A stretch of DNA of 61,548 nucleotides from Terriglobia bacterium (GTDB lineage Bacteria > Acidobacteriota > Terriglobia > 20CM-2-55-15). Shown here piece by piece: positions 53,685 to 61,515 of this stretch; positions within the stretch are counted from its first letter, which is position 1; each line of letters starts with the position of its first letter. The notes under the pieces were generated by a model. The model saw only the letters and a program-made list of their open reading frames with translations. It was not told where the DNA came from and ran no database searches. The DNA lies in assembly GCA_036496425.1 (NCBI GenBank), contig DASXLG010000277.1, positions 1-61,548 on the forward strand, given 5' to 3'. The translations under genes and the position numbers were made by a program.

Positions 53685-53724
53685 GACTTCTCTTGTCGAG
53701 TCCTACCTGCCGGGTCCCTGCACG

Positions 53725-54183
53725 TTACGATGCTGGATCGATCTCGAAGCCCTCGGCACAGAGCACCAGTTCTTCCATCGCGACTTCGCCGCCGCCCTTG
53801 CCGGCCAGCGTCGGTCCGGTGTACTTCATCGGGACGACGTTACGCAGCTTCCATGACTGCACCGGATTCGCGGCTTCGTCGCGCAAGGTGATAATCACGT
53901 CACGCTGTGCCAGGATTCCCGTTGTCTCTGTTTGCGTGATCCAGTCCCAGAGGTCGGAGGAATCGACGACGCCGCGTTTGAGCGTCACGTCGCCGACCTT
54001 GTGTGAGCCTGGGATCTTGCGCACATGTGATTCGGCTTCATTGCCGTCGCGATATTCGGAAATATGAATTTCCGTGCTCAGCCCCGATACGTCGGAGAAA
54101 CCGCCCAGCAGTTTCTCCGGATCGCGGGGCCCGTTGAGATTAACGATGTAGTTATAAGAAGGATACGGTGCGGTTCTCGCCAT
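53725..54183 (-). CDS. Inner tube protein 1 (T4 gp19-like)
   Basis: A 152-residue tube protein: YNYIVNLNGPRDPEKLLGGF, SDVSGLSTEIHISEYRDGNE, VRKIPGSHKVGDVTLKRGVV, then WKLRNVVPMKYTGPTLAGKG and EVAMEELVLCAEGFEID. This is the classic gp19 pattern and likely the major tube subunit (Afp1). The start is well marked by GGAGAA shortly upstream. It is directly behind the main sheath gene, as in most eCIS. Confidence 0.94.
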   Translation of the reverse strand: MARTAPYPSYNYIVNLNGPRDPEKLLGGFSDVSGLSTEIHISEYRDGNEAESHVRKIPGSHKVGDVTLKRGVVDSSDLWDWITQTETTGILAQRDVIITLRDEAANPVQSWKLRNVVPMKYTGPTLAGKGGGEVAMEELVLCAEGFEIDPAS

Positions 54184-54210
54184 CGCGGTTCTCCTGTTCT
54201 TGAAAGTTCG

Positions 54211-56364
54211 TTAACTTTGCGCGTCTGCGGTCTTCTGCCCGATTCGGAAAATAACGAACTCGGCCGGCTTCAGCAGTGCGACGCCGATCAGGCAGATCAT
54301 GCGTCCGTTGTCGAGGTCGTTTTGGGTCATCGTCGTCCGGTCGCAGCGCACAAAAAAAGCCTGGGCCGCGGAATCGCCGAGCAGGTTGCCCTCTTTCCAT
54401 TCGTTGTAGAGGAACGAGTCGATCGCTTCTTTTACTCGCGACCAGAGCGCCGGACCGTTGTTCTCGAAAACCGCCCATTGCGTACTGTTGTCGATGGAGT
54501 GTTCGAGATAGATCAGGTAACGCCGGACGTTGACATACATGAACTCGGTATCGGAGCTGACCGTGCGCGCGCCCCACACGCGATATCCGCGATTGGGAAA
54601 GTAGCGCAGGCAGTTGATGCCGAGCGGATTCAGCAGTTGCTGTTCATTGAAGGTGATGTTGCGCTCGAAGCGCGAGGCGCCCAGAACGACCTCGTTTGCA
54701 GGAGCTTTGGCGACTCCGTTCTGCTGGTCGCTGCGCGCATAAATCCCAGCCAAGTAGCCCGACGGTGGTATTGCGATCTCGGCGGGAATCGACGATCCGG
54801 AGCGCGCCAGCGGATTGGGCACGATCACCCAGGGCACATACAGGGCAGCGTAGCTGGTATCAATCTGCGCCCGGACATCTTCATTGTCGGATGCAAGCTG
54901 GTTCGGCGGCGTCTCCAGAATCGCAATGCGATAGGCGCGCTGCTGGCTCACATGCGTGATGAGAGAATTGATAATGTCCTGGCTCGCGTCGAACACTCCC
55001 GATCCGGGAGCGGCGACGATCGCCACATCCTCCAGCGCGGTAAAATAAGCCAGGGCGTTATCGTAATCGGTCGACTCCGGCTCGATGCCGTCGTCCCCTC
55101 CCGTCAGAGCGTAGGTCTTTTGTCCGTTTGCCAGCGGCGAACCTGCGTTACCGAAGATTGCTTCGTACAGCGTTACCGGATTCAACGTGCTGCCGATGCT
55201 GAAGGCGATCTGATTCTGCAGCGCGTCGATGTGCCTTGGTGGGGTGGCGCCGAGCGCCGCGCCCAGAAAGTTCGGATGCGCGGGATCGAAACCGAGCCCG
55301 TCGAAGACCTGCGGCGAGTCCGATGCACCATTCGCGGTAACGCGCATCGTGAGTGTGTAGAGATTCGCCGGCAGGGGGGTGGCCAGCGGATTCGTGCCGT
55401 TCATAAAGGCGGCGCCGGTGCCGTTGGTATAGAAGGTTATGCTTGCCGGAGCGAAGACCGGGGCGTTTACCCCGTGCGCCGCGGCAGTTGAACCGGCCGA
55501 ACCGCGCGTGATGGTCAACTTCGTGCCCGTCGCGTCCGAGCCTGTCACCGTCACGATTTCGTCTTCGATTTGGATCGTGGGCGGGTTGCCCCCCGGAATC
55601 GGTGCGGACAGCGTGACCGAGGTGTCTGCCGCGCTGATGGCGGCGGCGACCGACGCGACAGGCGCGAACACTGCCGCACCGTTTCCGTGCGCAGCAGCCG
55701 TGGTCCCAACCGCGCCGCGGGTGACGGTCAGTTTGGTTTTCGCGGCATCGACCGCAGTTACGTTCATGATTTCGCTGTCGACAAGCACGGCGCCGGGAAC
55801 CGCGCCGGTATACGGAGAACCGATCGTTATGTCCGTGTCGCCAGAGGCCGCCGCAGCGCTAAGCACGGCAATCGAAGCGCCGCCCGGCGGAATCGTCGCG
55901 ATGAGTGAACCGGCCGGCAGTCCGCCGACATTCTGCGTCTTCACCGCTTTCACAACCACTGTTACCGTCTGACTCCCGAACGCGCCTGGAAAGCGCGCTG
56001 CCACCGTAACGTTGTTGTCCGCAGGAGTTCCGCACGACGCCACACCGGCGTCCGTCGTGGATGACGGCACGAACACGCGGGACACGTACAACTCGGATCC
56101 GCCGTTGTCGAAAAACCCCTTTACACTCAACGCCAGATAATTCGTGTTCTGGACATCCGTGGCGCCTTTGATTGAGAGATTGTCGTATCCACCATAAATG
56201 TTCTGGAAATCGCCGAAACTGGTCAGCAATTCCGGAGTCTGGTTAACGGGGCCTGTGAGCGTAAGCCCCGCAAAGGCCGCGGTGCTGGTGCCTACGCCTT
56301 CGATGGAAGGAGCACGAAAGCTGACTTCTTCAACATAAACTCCCGGAGCGAGGTACTGCGCCAT
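54211..56364 (-). CDS. Sheath protein 1 with a duplicated inserted domain
   Basis: A 717-residue sheath protein. The N-terminus LAPGVYVEEVSFRAPSIEGV is the standard strand of sheath proteins. The C-terminal half has RTVSSDTEFMYVNVRRYLIY, the contact helix EHSIDNSTQWAVFENNGPAL and FFVRCDRTTMTQNDLDNGRM. Residues about 165-306 hold two copies of a 70-residue unit (TKLTVTRGAVGTTAAAHGNG, AAVFAP and TKLTITRGSAGSTAAAHGVN, APVFAP), which is not part of the usual sheath fold. The insert probably decorates the outside of the particle. A third related sheath (Afp4) is absent. Confidence 0.93.
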   Translation of the reverse strand: MAQYLAPGVYVEEVSFRAPSIEGVGTSTAAFAGLTLTGPVNQTPELLTSFGDFQNIYGGYDNLSIKGATDVQNTNYLALSVKGFFDNGGSELYVSRVFVPSSTTDAGVASCGTPADNNVTVAARFPGAFGSQTVTVVVKAVKTQNVGGLPAGSLIATIPPGGASIAVLSAAAASGDTDITIGSPYTGAVPGAVLVDSEIMNVTAVDAAKTKLTVTRGAVGTTAAAHGNGAAVFAPVASVAAAISAADTSVTLSAPIPGGNPPTIQIEDEIVTVTGSDATGTKLTITRGSAGSTAAAHGVNAPVFAPASITFYTNGTGAAFMNGTNPLATPLPANLYTLTMRVTANGASDSPQVFDGLGFDPAHPNFLGAALGATPPRHIDALQNQIAFSIGSTLNPVTLYEAIFGNAGSPLANGQKTYALTGGDDGIEPESTDYDNALAYFTALEDVAIVAAPGSGVFDASQDIINSLITHVSQQRAYRIAILETPPNQLASDNEDVRAQIDTSYAALYVPWVIVPNPLARSGSSIPAEIAIPPSGYLAGIYARSDQQNGVAKAPANEVVLGASRFERNITFNEQQLLNPLGINCLRYFPNRGYRVWGARTVSSDTEFMYVNVRRYLIYLEHSIDNSTQWAVFENNGPALWSRVKEAIDSFLYNEWKEGNLLGDSAAQAFFVRCDRTTMTQNDLDNGRMICLIGVALLKPAEFVIFRIGQKTADAQS

Positions 56365-56380
56365 ATGTTCTCCTTAGTAG

Positions 56381-57121
56381 TCAAACTGAAATCGTGATCT
56401 GCGCGTAAAGCGTTTCCCGGGCCTCCAATGCGCCCGTCTGCGTACCCGTCTTAAACGACGGATTTGATAGATTTCCCAACATGACGTCCGGATTCGGAAT
56501 CCAACCCTGCGGCTGCGTCAGCATGCCCGGGTCGAACCACGCCTGGACCGTAACGGAAGTAGCCGACTCCGTTACAGGATCGGTTGCCGTGCTGGTCACT
56601 TGGATGCCGAGTCCCGTTACGGCCAGCAGCGCTTCACCGCGCGTATCGGTCATGCCGGTTGCGGCGACGCTGTTATCGGCAAGCAGGACGCGCACGACAG
56701 CCCACGGCAAGGGAACGCCGGCGTTCGAAGCGACAGACACCCGCACCACGGCCCAATTCAATTCGACCGGGCCGGACGGACCCGGGTACAAGGGCACCTG
56801 CTGCGGCGTGAATACGCCCGCCAGACTTTGCGGCGCTTGAATCTGCGCCCGCCGGGCGAGATAGCGCAAGCTCGGATCGGAGACGGAAATTTCGAGAGTT
56901 TGCGCCGCCGGCCAGGGTGTGGCTGGAATGAATTGATTCGTCAGCGCCGTAAAGCCGGGCCCGTTGAAGATCGCATACACGCCGCTTCGATTCACCTTCA
57001 CCGCCAACTGCGCGCTGGTTACCGGCAATGGGTTCTCTATTGAGCTGTTCGTGATCGCGTCGACGAAAATGAATCCGCCCAATACGCGCCGGTCGACCGA
57101 TTCCAAAATTCCCGGCGTCAT
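56381..57121 (-). CDS. Beta-sandwich eCIS accessory protein
   Basis: A 246-residue protein, not a named standard subunit. The N-terminal 100 residues are beta-rich (VLGGFIFVDAITNSSIENPL, VKVNRSGVYAIFNGPGFTAL). The middle contains NWAVVRVSVASNAGVPLPWA and VRVLLADNSVAATGMTDTRG, EALLAVTG, which is like carboxypeptidase-regulatory or Ig-like domains. It overlaps the DUF4255 stop by 4 bp (ATGA) and precedes sheath 1. Proteins of this sort appear near the sheath genes in eCIS; a cap or terminator role is possible. Confidence 0.6.
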   Translation of the reverse strand: MTPGILESVDRRVLGGFIFVDAITNSSIENPLPVTSAQLAVKVNRSGVYAIFNGPGFTALTNQFIPATPWPAAQTLEISVSDPSLRYLARRAQIQAPQSLAGVFTPQQVPLYPGPSGPVELNWAVVRVSVASNAGVPLPWAVVRVLLADNSVAATGMTDTRGEALLAVTGLGIQVTSTATDPVTESATSVTVQAWFDPGMLTQPQGWIPNPDVMLGNLSNPSFKTGTQTGALEARETLYAQITISV

Positions 57122-57705
57122 TGCGCATCCTCGTTCTGTTCATATGTGAATCTTGTAGCGACCACAGGGGAAGCCGGAGTCACCGTGCGATCAATCCGCA
57201 CCACTCGAGCCACATAAGCGACACTCAACCGGTACTTCGGGCCTAACGCATCCCAGATACGCAAAATATCTTCGAGGCTGAGATCCGCCAGCACGAGTTG
57301 AACGCTTTCGGTCGCATCCCAGCCGCCATCCGACGACAGCACGGAGCGGTCGAGAATCGGGGCGGTCTGCAACTGCTGTAGCGTCCAGCCGAGGATCGTT
57401 TGCTCGGCCTGCGCGCTGGTGCCCCAATAAGTGAACAGATAATGGAGGTCGAGGAAAATCGCCGGCTGCTTCGTGGGTGCGTTTTGCAATCGTCCCGCGG
57501 CGCGAAAATTTTCGTTGACGGTCACGCGATGCAGAAAGATGGAGACCGTCTTATCGAGTTCAGTCTGCTCCTCGGTGGCGATTTCGGTGCTGGAGACGAG
57601 TCTGAACTGGCAGGCGAAGTTCTGGGACAGATCTGAAGGGTAGACGCTCTGAAGATAGGTCGCAATCGAGTTGCCCACCGAGTAAATTGCCGAGTAGTTA
57701 GCCAA
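57118..57705 (-). CDS. DUF4255 tail terminator protein (Afp16/Pvc16-like)
   Basis: A DUF4255 protein of 195 residues if it starts with TTG at 57705, where GGAGAG stands seven bases upstream and the overlap with the previous gene is 8 bp. The alternative ATG at 57756 would give a 17-residue longer protein and a 59-bp overlap. The protein then begins ANYSAIYSVGNSIATYLQSV, as family members do, and continues with KTVSIFLHRVTVNENFRAAG and LHYLFTYWGTSAQAEQTILG. In the eCIS of Serratia the homologue caps the end of the tube and sets particle length. Confidence 0.88.
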   Translation of the reverse strand: MANYSAIYSVGNSIATYLQSVYPSDLSQNFACQFRLVSSTEIATEEQTELDKTVSIFLHRVTVNENFRAAGRLQNAPTKQPAIFLDLHYLFTYWGTSAQAEQTILGWTLQQLQTAPILDRSVLSSDGGWDATESVQLVLADLSLEDILRIWDALGPKYRLSVAYVARVVRIDRTVTPASPVVATRFTYEQNEDAQ

Positions 57706-58009
57706 CGAAATGCTCTCCGGGTTCTCGGGCAAAGCGTTCCACCGCTTCGCGCTCATTCTCGTTCAGGCCGTAGATCCGCGTCTCTGACGTCTCGCCCCGC
57801 GTCACCAGCCATCCTCGTCGTAAAAGTTCGTCGAGCACGGTTCTCAGCATTTCCTGGCTCACTGTGCCAGCCCCGCGCAACCACCAGATCCGGACGCCTT
57901 CGATACTGTCGGCAGCAGTTGGATGTTCGAGAAGATACCGCAGCACCAGGCGTTCAAGCGCATCGCGATTCTGGAATTTGTTAGCCAAGGGATATTTAGC
58001 CGCAAACAT
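57698..58009 (-). CDS. Small winged-helix-like protein ahead of the eCIS operon
   Basis: About 103 residues from ATG at 58009 (a TTG at 58033 would add eight; neither has a good ribosome site). The sequence ALERLVLRYLLEHPTAADSI, then TVSQEMLRTVLDELLRRGWL and VTRGETSETRIYGLNENERE has the helix-helix-wing rhythm of a winged-helix domain. It lies directly ahead of the DUF4255 gene, overlapping it by 8 bp, and downstream of the twin palindromes. It may be a regulator of the operon or a structural subunit; similar small proteins occur at the head of some eCIS loci. Confidence 0.6.
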   Translation of the reverse strand: MFAAKYPLANKFQNRDALERLVLRYLLEHPTAADSIEGVRIWWLRGAGTVSQEMLRTVLDELLRRGWLVTRGETSETRIYGLNENEREAVERFAREPGEHFVG

Positions 58010-58085
58010 CAAGACAGGCAACTCGACCGCCAACTTGAGGCGGCGAATCGATTCAAGAACTTACCATTGCGGGATGCGCCCGCAT

Positions 58086-58180
58086 GCGGCAGTGCTGCCG
58101 CGGCGCTGGTGCGCCCGAGCGCAATCCGTGGCGATTTGTCTGGGAGGCAAAAAAGCCGCGCAACGCGGCAATTCTGCCGC
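58086..58180. promoter_or_regulatory. Twin palindromes between activator and structural genes
   Basis: GCGGCA-GTGC-TGCCGC at 58086-58101 and GCGGCA-ATTC-TGCCGC at 58165-58180 have the same six-base arms and four-base spacers, 79 bp apart. The second also overlaps GCCGCG-CAA-CGCGGC at 58155-58169. Position, symmetry and repetition fit binding sites for the Fis-type domain of the sigma-54 activator encoded just upstream. A clear -24/-12 element was not found; the best match (58165-58179, minus) is weak. Confidence 0.5.
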
Positions 58181-58229
58181 GCCTTCGGCAATACGATCCA
58201 AGCGCGTTTCGTTGCCGGTGCGACAGCGG

Positions 58230-59246
58230 CTAGGCGCTCGCGCTCTTTTGTGTGTCTTTGAAAGAGGGAACTGCGATGGAATACTTGCGGAGCAGGCGCT
58301 GAAAACTGCGGCGTTCTTTCCCCGCAAGTTTAGCGGCTTGTGTGACATTGCCTTCACACCGTCGTAATACGGCCGAAAGGTAACTGCGCTCGCACTGGCT
58401 TACGGCAACGTTCTTCGCTGCCTTCAGCGTCAAGTGAACGCTCGCGATGGGAGTGACGGTTCCCGGAAGGTCGAGATCCGCAGCCGTCAGCACCGGCGAT
58501 TTTGCGGTGAGTACGGACCGTTGAATCACAGCTTGGAGTTCGCGAACGTTTCCCGGCCAGCGATACGCCTGGAGGCGGGCGATCAACGAATCGTCGAAGC
58601 CGGTCACCGCACGCCGATGCGTCAATGCGTATTCGCGAACATAATGCGCTGCCAGCGCCGGCACATCATCCAACCGATCGCGCAACGGAGGAATCGTCAA
58701 GCTCAAAATGTTCAATCGGAAATAAAGGTCCTCGCGGAACTGGCGCGCATCGACGCGATGCCGCAAATTGCAGTTGGTGGCCGCGACGATACGGATATTT
58801 GCAGGCATCATATGTGCCGAGCCGACCGGGCGATACTCGCGTTCCTGAAGAACGCGCAAAATCTTCACCTGCGCGCTTGCGGTCAGCGCATCGACTTCGT
58901 CGAGAAAGAGTGTTCCGGCTTCGGCATAAGCCAGAAGGCCGATTTCGTTGGACTTCGCATCGGTATACGCGCCCCGGCGGTGACCGAACAGTTCATTTTC
59001 GAGAAGATGGTCGGGAATTGCGCCGCAATTCACGGGTACGAAAGGACCGTTTTTGCGGCGGCCCAGATAATGAATCGCTCGCGCGAACAATTCCTTTCCT
59101 GTACCGGTTTCCCCGGACAAAAGGCACGTTACTTCCGTTTCGGAGATCAGCGCGACGCGCTCCGCAGCGGTTTGCATGGCCGCCGACTGTCCAATCACGC
59201 CCGGAAGACTCTCGACTCGCTGAATGTTCCTTTGGTCTAGTGCCAT
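58230..59246 (-). CDS. Sigma-54-dependent transcriptional activator without sensor domain
   Basis: A 338-residue bacterial enhancer-binding protein. The AAA+ domain starts almost at once: Walker A GETGTGKE at 45-52, a sigma-54 contact loop GAYTDA at 92-97 (variant of GAFTGA), Walker B LFLDE at 113-117, arginine-finger region FREDLYFRLN, and WPGNVRELQAVIQRSVL. The C-terminus is a Fis-type helix-turn-helix (GNVTQAAKLAGKERRSFQRL). No receiver, GAF or PAS domain precedes it, so it may be active when made or be controlled by a partner. It lies directly upstream of the structural genes and is the prime candidate regulator. Confidence 0.93.
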   Translation of the reverse strand: MALDQRNIQRVESLPGVIGQSAAMQTAAERVALISETEVTCLLSGETGTGKELFARAIHYLGRRKNGPFVPVNCGAIPDHLLENELFGHRRGAYTDAKSNEIGLLAYAEAGTLFLDEVDALTASAQVKILRVLQEREYRPVGSAHMMPANIRIVAATNCNLRHRVDARQFREDLYFRLNILSLTIPPLRDRLDDVPALAAHYVREYALTHRRAVTGFDDSLIARLQAYRWPGNVRELQAVIQRSVLTAKSPVLTAADLDLPGTVTPIASVHLTLKAAKNVAVSQCERSYLSAVLRRCEGNVTQAAKLAGKERRSFQRLLRKYSIAVPSFKDTQKSASA

Positions 59247-59344
59247 TGCTGCTCCAGAAGAGTAGGCCGCGCAGCCAACTTCGATTGAGTGATGCTTGCG
59301 CTGGTGTGAGGGACAATGTCAACCCTGCGCGCCAGCGCTCGATG

Positions 59345-61207
59345 CTAGTTCTCAGCAGTAGATCCCGGATCAGCCATGAGCGACAGTGCACCGAAGGCCG
59401 CTCGAATGATCCGTTCAATTTCCTCCGCCCGTTTTGTGCCATTCCAGAAGATGTCTTTGAGAAAATCGATATCGCTATCCAGCTTGAGCGTCCTGCCGAA
59501 GAATTCCACAAGCGGATAGCTGACCGCAACGCTCCGATTCAGGCTGTCCAATTCAATGCGCATTTGTTCGTATCCCCGTTGAAAAGCCTGCATCAACGCA
59601 ACTTCAGCGCTGTGCTCAACCCCTTCAATCCCACTCAAGAGGCCGGAGTTAGCGGCTGAGGTTCCACCGCCTGCTTTCTGATCGAGTTGGTTTATCGCCT
59701 GATCCGACGAATTCTTGAGTCTGGACAGATTCAGGATTCCCCATACGGATGTGACGATTGCTGCGGCGCCGCCTGTTCCGGCCGCCAGGTGTGAGATCGA
59801 CGGGAACAACAGAAGGCCTCCCCCGACTGCGACCACGATTCCACAAATGACTAACGCCCAGGCGAGCGCGCGGCTCGCACCGAATGCATTCTCCACGGCA
59901 GCCGCTGCTTCGCTTCGGATATCCTTGACCAGCGTTTGGGCCTGGCGTGCCTCGGCTATAAAATTGTTGCGCACGCCGTTTCCAATGTCGGTCGTGATCT
60001 CTTCCATAATCTTGTGGGCTGCGGTTTCCATATTGTATCCGCGCAGGCTTTCCTGCCCGGTTAGAAGCGTTTGCCAGACGTTCGTCTGCTCGGTCAGCGC
60101 CAAACGCATGAGTCTCCGCCAGCCCGGTTTATCCGTCTCAATGTTCCGGAGGTTCTTCTGATTCTCAGGCTGCGAGATCCATTTCACCGCCGCGAGCCAA
60201 TAATCGAGACTGTCCTTGATCGCACGAATCGATTGGCTGGGGAGGTCAGGGTTAGGCGTCGACGGACTGTCGGTGTCCGTCGGCTTTTTCTGTTCGGGAT
60301 GTTCGAGATAATACGCATCGTCCAACGCGGAACTGAGCGCGCTGACCTGATGCTGTAGACGCATGATGGCCTGGTCGGTGAAGACGCCGTCCCACGCTTT
60401 TGTGATTTCACTTGGAGCGCTTCCCGGGCTGTTCTCCAACGGAACGATTGCGACCAACAGCTCCCACGAAAGCGAACACATGGAGTGGCCCGCCTCGTAG
60501 GCAATCAGTTCGAGCCCATTGTTGGGAAGCTGGCCGCCGGCGTAATAGTGTTCACGAAGGTACCCATGCCACGCTTCGAGATACTGGATGCTTTGCGATG
60601 TCAGAAGCGTCCGGGCCTTTTGCAGGTCCGTTCCGGCCAAGTCCGTTGTCAGATTCGGAGGGACGGCTTGCAACAGGAGACTCTGAAGGTCGTTTATGAC
60701 CGCTGGAGTGAGGCTCTCTTTTGCTTCGGTGTATAGCAGAGTAACGCAATTGATCGAGCGCCGCGTCACGTCGTACAAGGCAAAGTCGTTCAGGATCGTT
60801 TTGTTTTTGTCAGTCGCATCGGTCCGGCGCGTTATACCGATGTCCGCATAATCCACCGCCGCTTGAGGCGCGGGGATTGCAGGAACTGCTGTAGTTCCCG
60901 TGCCGCCAGCGCCTCCCGTTACGGAAATCGGAGCGGGTGCTTCGGTGCCGGCCGATGCAGGATACAGATGTTTCAACTCGCCGGGCTTCGGTGGAGCGTA
61001 AACCGTGTTTGTCGTGGTTGCTTCTGGAAACGCTTGATTGGTGATGGCAGCGACGCGGCTGAAACACGAGCGCCACATACTGGGAAGCCGCAACCACCGG
61101 TCAGGGCCGTTGGCATTCGGAACCTCGACCTTGAGACGACTTTGAAGTTCTACAATCTGCCAGCCGAGTGTAAACGCATCCTGTACTGCATTGCGTACGT
61201 TTTCCAT
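59345..61207 (-). CDS. Large protein with two membrane segments, first gene of the eCIS run
   Basis: A 620-residue protein, not recognised. The first 430 residues are mostly helical and soluble (LLTSQSIQYLEAWHGYLREH, SIRAIKDSLDYWLAAVKWIS). Two hydrophobic segments follow near 455-500 (LAWALVICGIVVAVGGGLLL and AAGTGGAAAIVTSVWGILNL). A Gly/Ala-rich helical tail with FQRGYEQMRIELDSLNRSVA closes it. AAGGAG precedes the ATG by five bases. Possible roles are a membrane anchor or receptor for the particle, or a pore-forming payload. Membership in the eCIS locus is based on position, strand and the 98-bp spacing to the activator gene; that spacer holds an imperfect hairpin (GCGCTGG/CCAGCGC). Confidence 0.5.
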   Translation of the reverse strand: MENVRNAVQDAFTLGWQIVELQSRLKVEVPNANGPDRWLRLPSMWRSCFSRVAAITNQAFPEATTTNTVYAPPKPGELKHLYPASAGTEAPAPISVTGGAGGTGTTAVPAIPAPQAAVDYADIGITRRTDATDKNKTILNDFALYDVTRRSINCVTLLYTEAKESLTPAVINDLQSLLLQAVPPNLTTDLAGTDLQKARTLLTSQSIQYLEAWHGYLREHYYAGGQLPNNGLELIAYEAGHSMCSLSWELLVAIVPLENSPGSAPSEITKAWDGVFTDQAIMRLQHQVSALSSALDDAYYLEHPEQKKPTDTDSPSTPNPDLPSQSIRAIKDSLDYWLAAVKWISQPENQKNLRNIETDKPGWRRLMRLALTEQTNVWQTLLTGQESLRGYNMETAAHKIMEEITTDIGNGVRNNFIAEARQAQTLVKDIRSEAAAAVENAFGASRALAWALVICGIVVAVGGGLLLFPSISHLAAGTGGAAAIVTSVWGILNLSRLKNSSDQAINQLDQKAGGGTSAANSGLLSGIEGVEHSAEVALMQAFQRGYEQMRIELDSLNRSVAVSYPLVEFFGRTLKLDSDIDFLKDIFWNGTKRAEEIERIIRAAFGALSLMADPGSTAEN

Positions 61208-61321
61208 CCGGTCTCCTTGTTCAAGCCTCCATCATGCTGCCTGGCTGCCTGAAAACGGGTTGCTCGTAATCGAGATTCAGACCTATGTGTTTTAGCGCAA
61301 TTTGCCAAGTACCAGTTCCGT

Positions 61322-61363
61322 AAAAAAAGGAAAACTGCCCGTCAGCACCTCTGCTGACAGCAG
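61322..61363 (-). terminator. Intrinsic terminator or attenuator upstream of the eCIS run
   Basis: In the minus direction CTGCTGTCAGC pairs with GCTGACGGGCAG (11 bp, one bulged G, six-base loop) and is followed by TTTTCCTTTTTTT. It lies about 50 bp downstream of a good promoter and 115 bp before the 620-residue protein gene, so it may stop transcripts early (attenuation) or end a small RNA of about 90 nt. Confidence 0.7.
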
Positions 61364-61417
61364 GGACTCAAAAATGACCAGAATTGCATCTTGCAGGCTC
61401 ATTCGAGCAGGTCCGCA

Positions 61418-61447
61418 GATATAAACCCTTTACTTGATTTCTGTCAA
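61418..61447 (-). promoter_or_regulatory. Sigma-70-type promoter facing the eCIS run
   Basis: On the minus strand a perfect -35 TTGACA (61442-61447) is followed at 17-18 bp by TTATAT/TATATC (61418-61424). The predicted start is near 61411. Nothing coding follows until the ATG at 61207. The remaining part of 61208-61548 shows no gene. Confidence 0.5.
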
Positions 61448-61484
61448 GCAGCTTCCGGGTCGCAGTAGTGCCCCGTCAAAATAG

Positions 61485-61515
61485 TTTAGCCGCAGATGAC
61501 GCGGATTACGCAGAT
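61485..61515. repeat. Possible dispersed repeat at the window edge
   Basis: TTAGCCGCAGATGACGCGGA and the following TTACGCAGAT form a word of the GCCGCAGATGACGCGGAT type that is scattered through intergenic regions of many soil-bacterium genomes. Only one copy is in the window, so the call is by memory of the pattern. Confidence 0.35.

Noticed and set aside
58040-58065. TGGTAAGTTCTTGA as a -24/-12 element just before the winged-helix-like gene
   Set aside because: Spacing is one base short and the -12 GC is missing.
23277-61207. Locus as a type VI secretion system or a prophage
   Set aside because: No TssJLM membrane-complex genes, no ClpV, and no phage head or integration genes are present; DUF4255, DUF4157 and the Afp15-like ATPase mark an eCIS.
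61280-61315. Sigma-54 promoter-like TTGGCA...TTGC upstream of the 620-residue protein gene
   Set aside because: GG and GC elements are about 8-10 bases apart instead of the strict 12-base arrangement, so it is not a valid -24/-12 promoter.
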